DNA of 21,601 nucleotides from positions 9,056 to 30,656 of the forward strand of contig DBTW01000001.1 of assembly GCA_002307245.1 (NCBI GenBank), read 5' to 3'. Shown here piece by piece: positions 14,391 to 20,557 of this stretch. Within the stretch, counting starts at the first letter, position 1. Each line of letters starts with the position of its first letter. Position numbers and translations under genes: made by a program. Source of the DNA: Spirochaetaceae bacterium UBA1306 (lineage in GTDB: Bacteria > Spirochaetota > Spirochaetia > Treponematales > Rectinemataceae). A model generated the notes under the pieces. The model worked only from the letters and a program-made list of their open reading frames with translations. It was not told where the DNA came from and searched no databases.

Positions 14391-15425
14391 CTAGCTCTTC
14401 GCGAAGGGATCCCAGTAGATCTGCTTCGTGAAAGCCGCGGCATCGGTGGACTTCTTGAGGAAGCCCGTCTTCTTGAACTGGGTCGTAAAATAGTTGATGT
14501 CGTCGCGGACATGGTCAGTCGTGTAGACGTAGTCGTAGGACTTGATGAGGTCGGTTATGAGCGCGTAGTCCTTCGTTCCGACGTAGCCGTAGTCGATCTC
14601 GAGCTTGGCTACGTCCTCGGGATTCTTTGCGATGTAGTCGTCGGCCCGCTTGTAGGCCCGGGCAATGGCGGCGACCCTGGCGGGGTCTTCTTTGATCTTC
14701 TTGCCCGACGCGTAGAGGAAGCAGCAGCTGCGGCCCTTGAATAGGGGATCGACCGCGATGTCCGTGAGAGCCCTGAAGCCCTGGTCGCGGATGAAGATCG
14801 CCCCGAACGGATCCCAGGTCGCGAAGGCGTCTATCTCGCCCTTTTTGACAGCCTCGGGAAGCTGATCATCGGGGTAGACGATCCAGCTCACGTCCTTTTG
14901 TGGATCGAGGTTGGCGTTGGCGACAACGAGGGTGGAGATGGACATCGGCGTGCCGCCGATTTCGTCGACGCCGATCCTCTTGCCCTTGAGGTCGGCCCCA
15001 GACTTGATCGGGGAATTCGCGGGGACGAGGAGCTTGAGGCATCCCTTGTGCAGCCCTCCTATCACCCGGAGATCGAGTCCGGCCTGGATCGAGGTGAACC
15101 ACTGGAAGTCTCCGTTAGTCACCGTGAACTCGCCCGTGACGAGGCCGGTCTTCTCGGTCTCGAAGGTGCCCTCGACGAGCTCGACGTCGAAGCCCTCGTC
15201 GGCCAAGTAGCCCTTCTCGTAGGCCACGTAGGCGGGAGCGCCGCAAGCGGCGCCGCCAAGGGCCTGGATCTTGAGCTTTCCGTACTTGAAGGTAGCCGTC
15301 TTGCCGTTGCTCCCGAGCTTCTTCGACCCGTACTGGGCCCAGGCTCCCGTCGCCGCCATCGCCAAAGCCGCGATCATGAGGGCGACGCGAGCGGCTCGCG
15401 GCACTCCGCCATGCTTTCCTTTCAT
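14391..15425 (-). CDS. NitT/TauT-family substrate-binding protein (NMT1/TauA-like)
   Basis: I start at 15425, where AAGGAGG precedes the ATG, rather than at the longer frame from 15455. The 344-residue product has a signal peptide cleaved after AWA (residue 30). The mature part shows the periplasmic binding fold of family NMT1: APAYVAYEKGYLADEGFDVELVEG, GLDLRVIGGLH, SGADLKGKRIGVDEIGG and GEIDAFATWDPFG. Four Cys residues (C61, GLHKGC, and the pair in GRSCCFLY) are unusual for a periplasmic protein. It would deliver a small organic ligand to the permease and ATPase at 9197-10995, from which it is separated by the two copper genes. The ligand is unknown; the context suggests an organosulfur compound. 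Confidence 0.9.
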   Translation of the reverse strand: MKGKHGGVPRAARVALMIAALAMAATGAWAQYGSKKLGSNGKTATFKYGKLKIQALGGAACGAPAYVAYEKGYLADEGFDVELVEGTFETEKTGLVTGEFTVTNGDFQWFTSIQAGLDLRVIGGLHKGCLKLLVPANSPIKSGADLKGKRIGVDEIGGTPMSISTLVVANANLDPQKDVSWIVYPDDQLPEAVKKGEIDAFATWDPFGAIFIRDQGFRALTDIAVDPLFKGRSCCFLYASGKKIKEDPARVAAIARAYKRADDYIAKNPEDVAKLEIDYGYVGTKDYALITDLIKSYDYVYTTDHVRDDINYFTTQFKKTGFLKKSTDAAAFTKQIYWDPFAKS

Positions 15426-15517
15426 ACCTGCCTCCTTAAACCCTCGGGCTTTCATCTAGCTCAAGGCTCACGCCGTTGGCTTCCCGTGGGAGATAACCGA
15501 ATCGATACTGCGAGGCC

Positions 15518-16756
15518 TCATTCCTCCCGAGGCTCCCGAGCGAGGGGCGCCGGGTCCACGATTTCGGCTTCAGGGTCGAGGCCCGCCGAGATCCTCTGCA
15601 AGGGGCTGCCGAAAAATGCCCCGAGGAGGCTCGTTCGCGCGCAGAGCGCGGCGAAGCTTCTTCCCCTTCTGTACGGCGCGTCCCCGATCCCGTTCCCGTC
15701 CAGGTCGTAGCCCCTGTAGTCGTCCCAGTAATTGCCCTTCCCCGCGTCGGTCCAGGCGATGCTTCGCAGCTCGCCGGCGCCCCCGACTTGCACGGCATTG
15801 TCGATGAAGCTATTTCCGTAGACTCTCGTGCCCGGCGAGGCTCCCTCGACGAAGATCCCACGCGCGTTGCCCGAAACCGTATTGCCCCGCAGGGAGCAAT
15901 CCTTCGCTCCGTCTAGGCTCAGGCCCGTCGTATTTCCCGACACGAGGTTCTGGGCGCAGACGCAGTCCTCGCTCGCGAAGAGGGTCAGGCCCGAGCTCCT
16001 CGCTTCGCGCCCCTCGGCGAAGGAGTTTTCGGTCAGGCGAGCTCCCTTGGTCCCCATGATCATCGCCCCGACGACGAGGCGATGCGTTTTCAGGCCCTCG
16101 ACTTCCGCGAGCGAGCCGTACATGACGTGCAGCCCGTAGCGGCCGTCCGAGACCCTCGAGTTCAGGATTCGCGGCCGCGTCGAGCCGTCCAGGTAGATGC
16201 CGTCGCAGACCGAGGCGATGTCCGCCCCCTCGACGAGGCAATCCCGGCCGAGAGTGACGCGAATGCCGTCGCCGCGCTCGGCGAAGGGCAGGCTCGACTT
16301 TCCCCGGACGCGGCAGGACAGGACGCTGCCACCGACGCAATCGTCGAGGCGTATCCCGAAGGTCGCGCCCTCGATGGAGCAGGCATCGAGCCGCACGCGA
16401 TTGCCTCGGACGGCGATCCCCGCGTCGAGATCCCTGAGGCTGGAGCCCGAACCTCGCACCGCGAGGCCGATGACGGCGACATCGTCCGCGAGGACGCTGA
16501 GCGTACTGCCCTTGGTGTCGGGCCTCGCGACGAGGATCGTCCCTCCCTCGGCTAGGATGGTAAGGCTCTTCCAGACGACGAGGCTGCCGTAATAGCTGCC
16601 CCTCCGCAGGATGAGGGTCGAGCGCGGCGCCGCACGGTCGACGAGGGCCTGGAGGATGCCTGCGTCCAGGGCCTGGGCCGCGGCTTGAGGGGGGCGGGCG
16701 AGCGCGAGGCCGAGGGCCCCGGCCATGGCGGCGCGAAGCGAGCGAACGCGTTTCAC
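15518..16756 (-). CDS. nosD: NosD-like periplasmic copper-processing protein
   Basis: The GTG at 16756 overlaps the NosF stop (GTGA) and follows the ribosome site GGGGAGGAGGG, giving 412 residues. A signal peptide ends near AAAQA (about 28). The body is a right-handed beta-helix of parallel repeats (recurrent N and G positions, about 60-330) of the CASH/NosD type. The signature GRYGLHVMYG lies at 205-214, and the C-terminal NYWDDYRGYDLDGNGIGDAPY block lies at about 342-362. In known systems NosD works with the NosFY transporter to move copper from NosL towards nitrous oxide reductase NosZ. No nosZ is present in the window. Several Cys residues (for example 126, 140, 148, 184, 265, 267) could bind metal. 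Confidence 0.9.
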   Translation of the reverse strand: MKRVRSLRAAMAGALGLALARPPQAAAQALDAGILQALVDRAAPRSTLILRRGSYYGSLVVWKSLTILAEGGTILVARPDTKGSTLSVLADDVAVIGLAVRGSGSSLRDLDAGIAVRGNRVRLDACSIEGATFGIRLDDCVGGSVLSCRVRGKSSLPFAERGDGIRVTLGRDCLVEGADIASVCDGIYLDGSTRPRILNSRVSDGRYGLHVMYGSLAEVEGLKTHRLVVGAMIMGTKGARLTENSFAEGREARSSGLTLFASEDCVCAQNLVSGNTTGLSLDGAKDCSLRGNTVSGNARGIFVEGASPGTRVYGNSFIDNAVQVGGAGELRSIAWTDAGKGNYWDDYRGYDLDGNGIGDAPYRRGRSFAALCARTSLLGAFFGSPLQRISAGLDPEAEIVDPAPLAREPREE

Positions 16757-17460
16757 GCGGCCCTCCTCCCCAGGAGGGAGAGGAAACGCCGCTCCGCGTC
16801 CCCTTCCTCTCCTCCTCGCCATGCCGCAGAGTCCTCGTCAAGGAGGATCTTCCCTCCATCGAGGAGCAGCAATCGATCGGACAAGGCGGAAGCGTCGTCG
16901 ATGCGGTGGGTCGAGAAGATGATGGTCGCTCCCCCGGCCTTGAGCGCGCCGAGCCTCTGCTTCCACTCGATAGTCCAGACAGGGTCGAGGCCGCTCGCCG
17001 GCTCGTCCATAAGGAGGAGCTCCGGGCCGCCGATGAGAGCCTGCGCGAAGAGGAGCCGCTGTTTCATGCCGCGCGAGAAGAGCGCCGCCTCCCTGTGCGC
17101 GTGGGCCCCGAGGCCCAGCGACTCAAGGGCTCGCGACGCAAGGCTCAATGCTTCGCGTCGGCCCGTGGCCGCGCCTTTTATCCGCGCTGCGAAGGCGAGC
17201 CAGGAGAGTGCCGAGCTGCCTCGGGGGAACTCGATGCCGTCGGGCACGTAGGAGGAGCGAAAATCCGCGAGGCCCTCGAGGAGGCCTGAGTCCGGTCGGG
17301 TGATCCCGCCGAATATGCGCAGGAGGCTGCTTTTCCCCGCCCCGTTCGGGCCGATGAGGGCGATGCTCTGTCCCTCGGCTACCTCGAAGCCCACGCCGTC
17401 GAGGGCGAGAAGGGTGCCGTAGCGCTTCGATAGTCCCGAGGCGCGTATCCGCCGCGACAT
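16753..17460 (-). CDS. nosF: NosF-like ABC ATPase
   Basis: The 235-residue ATPase has Walker A GPNGAGKSS (37-45), signature FSRGM (128-132; NosF proteins commonly have a similar SKGM form), Walker B LLLMDEP (148-154) and H-loop His185. It lacks the helical insertions of import ATPases and matches exporter-type ATPases of the CcmA/NosF branch. The start overlaps the NosY stop by one base (TAATG), and its stop overlaps the NosD start. With NosY it would power the transfer of copper or a sulfur species across the inner membrane for periplasmic metal-centre assembly. The order L-Y-F-D is a permuted form of the usual nosDFYL set. Confidence 0.9.
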   Translation of the reverse strand: MSRRIRASGLSKRYGTLLALDGVGFEVAEGQSIALIGPNGAGKSSLLRIFGGITRPDSGLLEGLADFRSSYVPDGIEFPRGSSALSWLAFAARIKGAATGRREALSLASRALESLGLGAHAHREAALFSRGMKQRLLFAQALIGGPELLLMDEPASGLDPVWTIEWKQRLGALKAGGATIIFSTHRIDDASALSDRLLLLDGGKILLDEDSAAWRGGEEGDAERRFLSLLGRRAA

Positions 17461-18272
17461 TAGGCCCTCCTCCCGATCCGCCCCGCCGCGAGGCCAAGGG
17501 GCAGGGCGATATGCGCCGACAGCAAGGCGAGCGCTGCCAAGACGCCGGGGAGGCTAAGGAAGAAGCGCTGCCAATAGTAGAAATCTGGACCGAGGGCAGC
17601 CCCCTGGCCGCCCAGGAAGGTCGAGCCGAGGCGGAGGGCCTCTGCCGGATCGAGGGCAAGGAATAGGGCGAGGGCGCTCTTCGCGGCGCGGTAGGGCAGG
17701 GCGGGGAGGAGCGCCCAGCCTATGGCCTCGTACAGGAACATGGTGAAGAACCAGAACGCGAGGGCCCCGCCCGCCGCCGACAGCTGGGAGCGGCAAAGGC
17801 TTCCGAAGAGGGCGCCCCAAGCGGAGTAAACCGCGGCGGACGCTATCGCCGTCAGCGCGAGCCGGGCGAAGTCCGAGGCGCTGCCCGCGATCGCGGCGAT
17901 CCGCGCGGCCGCCGCGTCGAAAGCGAGACCAGCGACAGCGGCGGCCGAGATCGCGGCGAGAATCCCCAGGTATTTGCCGAGGAGGAGGCCTCCCTTGCCC
18001 GGGGCGAGCGACCTGATGAGGGCGGCCATGCCCCCCTCCTCGTCGGCCGCGAAGGAAAGCGCCGCCACGAGGGAGCTCGCGAGGGCGGAGAGGAGGAGGA
18101 CCAGGTTGGAGATCGAGGAGCCGAAGCCGCCCGTCGCCATAGAGCCGATGGCCGCGCGAGAGGGCTCGAGCGTAAGGCAGAGAAGGGACGTCGCCGCGGC
18201 CGAGGCGAGCACCCAGCCCCTGTGTAGGAGCTGGGAAAATTCATAGCCGGCGGCAATGATCGATCTCTTCAT
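17460..18272 (-). CDS. nosY: NosY-like ABC-2 type membrane permease
   Basis: The 270-residue protein is almost entirely hydrophobic, with about six membrane helices (near 15-35, 52-75, 95-118, 133-155, 160-185 and 240-262), as expected for an ABC-2 permease. The N terminus MKRSIIAAGYEFSQLLHRGWVL and the phrase LVAALSFAADEEGGMAALIRSL resemble NosY. It begins 8 bp after the NosL stop and its stop is shared with the NosF start (TAATG). It would form the membrane half of NosFY. Identity rests partly on its position between nosL and nosF, because ABC-2 permeases diverge quickly. Confidence 0.85.
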   Translation of the reverse strand: MKRSIIAAGYEFSQLLHRGWVLASAAATSLLCLTLEPSRAAIGSMATGGFGSSISNLVLLLSALASSLVAALSFAADEEGGMAALIRSLAPGKGGLLLGKYLGILAAISAAAVAGLAFDAAAARIAAIAGSASDFARLALTAIASAAVYSAWGALFGSLCRSQLSAAGGALAFWFFTMFLYEAIGWALLPALPYRAAKSALALFLALDPAEALRLGSTFLGGQGAALGPDFYYWQRFFLSLPGVLAALALLSAHIALPLGLAAGRIGRRA

Positions 18273-18280
18273 TTCGCTCT

Positions 18281-18763
18281 CTACATTTTCATTTCGGAAT
18301 CGGTTGGTATGGACAGATCGCCTAACGCGACCACCTTCGCCTTGTCTTTTCTCGCCTTCGCGAAGGCTTCGGCCGCTCCCTTGGACGCGAAGGCGTGGAT
18401 GCCGTAGCCCATCGGCGTCGGCACCTCCTTCGAGACGACGTAGTAGGCCTTCTCGAGGGCGATCCAGGAGCGGCTGTTCGCGTCCTGGACGTAGCGCGCC
18501 GCGGGTACGATAGAGGTATCGGCCGAGAGGAAGGCGAAGAGGCAGCCGAGGTCGTCGAATTTATAGACCCTGCCGTCATCGGCAATAGCTTGGGCAGCGT
18601 AGCCGGAATCCTTTACGGACATCTTGCATTCGGCGCAGGCGTCGATGGCGGCGTCGAGGGGGGAGGGAAGGGGCGACGCCTTGGCCGTCTCGGCGGGAGA
18701 GGGTCCTGGAATCGCGAGCAGCAGCGCGATGAGCCAGGCGTAAACTGGTTTCTGAAGGTTCAT
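18281..18763 (-). CDS. nosL: NosL-like copper chaperone without a lipobox
   Basis: The 160-residue protein begins with a hydrophobic signal segment (about 6-24) followed by the NosL signature CAECKMSVKDSGYAAQ (C43, C46, M48), which supplies Cu+ ligands. The rest has the two small beta-alpha units of NosL, including VYKFDDLGCLFAFL and PTPMGYGIHAFASKGAAEAF. Classical NosL proteins are outer-membrane or surface lipoproteins that hand Cu+ to the NosDFY system. Here no Cys follows the signal, so the protein should be either soluble in the periplasm or held by an uncleaved N-terminal helix. It ends DSEMKM. It starts 14 bp after the MetY stop, behind AAAGGAG. Confidence 0.92.
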   Translation of the reverse strand: MNLQKPVYAWLIALLLAIPGPSPAETAKASPLPSPLDAAIDACAECKMSVKDSGYAAQAIADDGRVYKFDDLGCLFAFLSADTSIVPAARYVQDANSRSWIALEKAYYVVSKEVPTPMGYGIHAFASKGAAEAFAKARKDKAKVVALGDLSIPTDSEMKM

Positions 18764-18777
18764 TTAGTTGCTCCTTT

Positions 18778-20082
18778 TCACGCGAAGGCTTTCTCTATCG
18801 CCTGGTCCAGGTCGGCGATGAGGTCGTCCGGGTCCTCGAGGCCGATCGAGAGGCGTATTGTCTCCGGCGCGATACCGGCTATCGCCTGCTGCTCGTCCGT
18901 GAGCTCGCCGTGGGTAGTCTTGGGCGAGTTGATGATGAGCGATCGTGCGTCGCCTACGTTGGCTTGGTAGCTGAAGAGCTCGGTGGAGTCGATGAGCTTA
19001 TTCACCCGCTCTTCGCTCGCTGCAATCCCGAAGGAGAAGACCGACCCCGCTCCCTTGGGCAGGTATTTCTTCGCGAGGGCGGCCGAAGGCGAGACCTTGG
19101 CCGACGGGTGCTTCACCCATGCGACGCGCTTGTTTCCCTCGAGGTACTTCACGATCCGCTCCGAGCTGGCCACTTGCTTGGCGACCCGCTCCGAGAGAGT
19201 CTCGATCCCGAGGAGGACGAGGTAGGCATCGAGGGGGCCGAGGGCCGCGCCGAGGTAACCCAGGTAATTCATCCTGACGCGGGCGGTGAAGGGAACGTCC
19301 CCGAAGGTTTCGAGAAAACTGCGCTCTTTGCCCGCGGTATCGCGGAGCACGTAGACCTTCTCGGTGAATTGGGGGAACTTGCCGTTCGCCCAATCGAAGC
19401 CCCCGCCCTCGAGGACGAGGCCCGCAATAGCGGACCCGTGGCCCGAGAGGGCTTTGGTGGCGGAGTAGACGACGATGTCGGCCCCGAAGTCGAGGGGCCT
19501 CTGGAGGTAGGGCGTCGCGAAGGTGTTGTCGACTATGAGGGGAATGCCGTGGTCATGGGCCACTTTCGCGATCGCCTCGATGTCGGCTACGACCGCGTTG
19601 GGGTTCGTGATCGACTCGATGAAAATCGCCTTCGTTTCCGGCTTTAGGGCCTTCTCGAAGGAGGCGGGGTCGTCGACGTCGCGGGCGTAGTCTATGCCTA
19701 TGCCGAATTTGGGGTAGATCTTGCGGAAACTGTCTATGGTCCCTCCGTAAAGATTCGGACTGGTGAGTATCCGGCCGCCGCCTTCCGCCGCGTTGAGGAG
19801 GGCATAGCTCACCGCCGCCATGCCCGAGGCTAGCGCCACCGCACCCTTCGCGCCGTCGAGCGCGGCGACCCTCTGTTCGAGGGCCGAGACTGTCGGGTTG
19901 CCTACCCTCGTATAGAGGTAGCCGAATTCCTCGAAGGCGAGGAGGCGGCCGGCTCTGGCCGTATCGCCTAACTCGTACGAAGCCGTCTGGTAGATAGGCA
20001 CCTGGACGGAACGATTGTGCTCCGACGGGTTATAGCCCGCTCTCACCTTTTTCGTGTCGAACCCCAGCTCCTTCTTGGACAT
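18778..20082 (-). CDS. metY: O-acetylhomoserine sulfhydrylase (MetY-type) 1
   Basis: The ATG at 20082 follows AAAGGGGGG and gives 434 residues. This PLP enzyme makes homocysteine or methionine from O-acetylhomoserine plus sulfide or methanethiol. Gamma-family landmarks: LGFDTKKVRAGY, VPIYQTASY, YLYTRVGNPTVSALE, SGMAAV, LIVDNTFATPYLQRP and the PLP lysine Lys210 in YSATKALSGHG. The C-terminal SLIINSPKTTHGEL and IRLSIGLEDPDDLIADL are MetY-like. It is the first full gene of the 17-gene operon, lying 102 bp after a short leader ORF and behind an operator shared with the iron-protein gene. Being first suggests that methionine supply is the main signal for the operon. Its divergence from the second MetY suggests distinct donors. 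Confidence 0.93.
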   Translation of the reverse strand: MSKKELGFDTKKVRAGYNPSEHNRSVQVPIYQTASYELGDTARAGRLLAFEEFGYLYTRVGNPTVSALEQRVAALDGAKGAVALASGMAAVSYALLNAAEGGGRILTSPNLYGGTIDSFRKIYPKFGIGIDYARDVDDPASFEKALKPETKAIFIESITNPNAVVADIEAIAKVAHDHGIPLIVDNTFATPYLQRPLDFGADIVVYSATKALSGHGSAIAGLVLEGGGFDWANGKFPQFTEKVYVLRDTAGKERSFLETFGDVPFTARVRMNYLGYLGAALGPLDAYLVLLGIETLSERVAKQVASSERIVKYLEGNKRVAWVKHPSAKVSPSAALAKKYLPKGAGSVFSFGIAASEERVNKLIDSTELFSYQANVGDARSLIINSPKTTHGELTDEQQAIAGIAPETIRLSIGLEDPDDLIADLDQAIEKAFA

Positions 20083-20131
20083 CGAGACCCCCCTTTGGTT
20101 ATGCGTGTTCCCCCGGCCGTAGTCTTCCGGT

Positions 20132-20176
20132 GGCGAGAATAGACTCCGACTCTCGCCGGGCTACCAGGATTGTCGG
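20132..20176 (-). promoter_or_regulatory. Candidate H-type RNA pseudoknot in the metY1 leader
   Basis: Reading the minus strand, CCGAC (20176-20172) can pair with GTCGG (20150-20146), and GGCGAGA (20157-20151) can pair with TCTCGCC (20138-20132). The arms interleave in the order P1, P2, P1', P2', which is the H-type pseudoknot topology. Helices are 5 and 7 bp, the first connecting loop is 14 nt and the last 7 nt, which are geometrically reasonable. It lies between the leader ORF stop and the metY1 start. It does not match a riboswitch consensus I know. Confidence 0.35.
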
Positions 20177-20184
20177 GGTAATGA

Positions 20185-20259
20185 TCAGCTATGCGGACAC
20201 ATGAGGAGAGCGATCGTGGAGACCCGCATCACTAGTGAAGTCCTTTGTACTGTAAACAT
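20185..20259 (-). CDS. 24-codon leader ORF upstream of metY1
   Basis: ATG at 20259-20257 follows GGGAGGACGCC, the same ribosome-site/start arrangement as the leader ORF at 589-723. It ends with TGA at 20187-20185. The 24-residue product has three Met (1, 11, 20) and one Cys (21, directly after Met20), with a hydrophobic stretch around STIALLM. A Met-Cys pair near the end fits a leader peptide that senses sulfur amino acids, but this is inference. A genuine small membrane-associated protein is the alternative. Confidence 0.4.
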   Translation of the reverse strand: MFTVQRTSLVMRVSTIALLMCPHS

Positions 20260-20304
20260 GGCGTCCTCCCTTCACGATTATGATGTTGATAGTTACTCAA
20301 AAGG

Positions 20305-20333
20305 GATATAATGGACCTTAATAGTCTATTATG
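20305..20333 (-). promoter_or_regulatory. Promoter of the metY1-to-oppC operon
   Basis: On the minus strand TATATC (20310-20305) is a plausible -10, separated by 17 bp from CATAAT (20333-20328) as a weak -35. The operator fills the spacer exactly as in the iron-protein promoter. Transcription would start near 20298, about 40 nt before the leader ATG. No other convincing promoter was seen within the 17-gene run. Confidence 0.5.
20313..20327. promoter_or_regulatory. Operator copy 2 (AGACTATTAAGGTCC on the minus strand)
   Basis: This 15-bp site matches the palindrome at 753-767 in 12 of 15 positions. It ends 2 bp before the -10 box, the same spacing as in copy 1. The shared position and sequence point to one transcription factor acting on both promoters, most simply as a repressor. 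Confidence 0.55.
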
Positions 20334-20443
20334 AAGAAATTTATGTGTCAAGCTATGGAAAAGAATCCGCACAAGCGTCGCGAGTTCGATCTATATTATT
20401 TAATAAACCATTATTGTATTAATATTTAAAGATGTCCTGATGA

Positions 20444-20500
20444 AGTCTACAACCTCCAAACCTAAGCATGATAGAAACTAAACAGGTAGACTAGGTTGTA
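20444..20500. repeat. Interleaved inverted repeats upstream of the cystathionine gamma-synthase-type gene
   Basis: AGTCTAC (20444-20450) is the reverse complement of GTAGACT (20486-20492), and TACAACCT (20448-20455) is the reverse complement of AGGTTGTA (20493-20500). The right-hand block carries the AGACTA half-site of the operators, followed by GGT, just before TATATT/TATTAT (20501-20508), a possible -10 box for the plus-strand gene. It may be a variant operator or a leader RNA structure. Confidence 0.4.
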
Positions 20501-20557
20501 TATATTATGCCACAATGTGGTATCCGGATCGAGCAAATATTCGTTTCGGGGGGGCGT

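Larger units (their letters stand above)
20083..20557. other. Divergent control region between metY1 and the cystathionine gamma-synthase-type gene
   Basis: This 475-bp stretch holds no full-size gene. Leftwards it contains a promoter and operator (20305-20333), a 24-codon leader ORF (20185-20259) and a candidate pseudoknot in the metY1 leader (20132-20176). Rightwards it contains an AT-rich block (20390-20430), paired inverted repeats (20444-20500) and a possible -10 box (20501-20508). It is far richer in A and T than the flanking genes. Confidence 0.6.

Noticed and set aside
15426..15517. Small ORF or promoter in the 92-bp gap between nosD and the binding-protein gene
   Set aside because: Only the ribosome site of the binding-protein gene is clear. 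No -10/-35 pair or terminator hairpin with a U-run was found, so I treat the gap as intra-operon.
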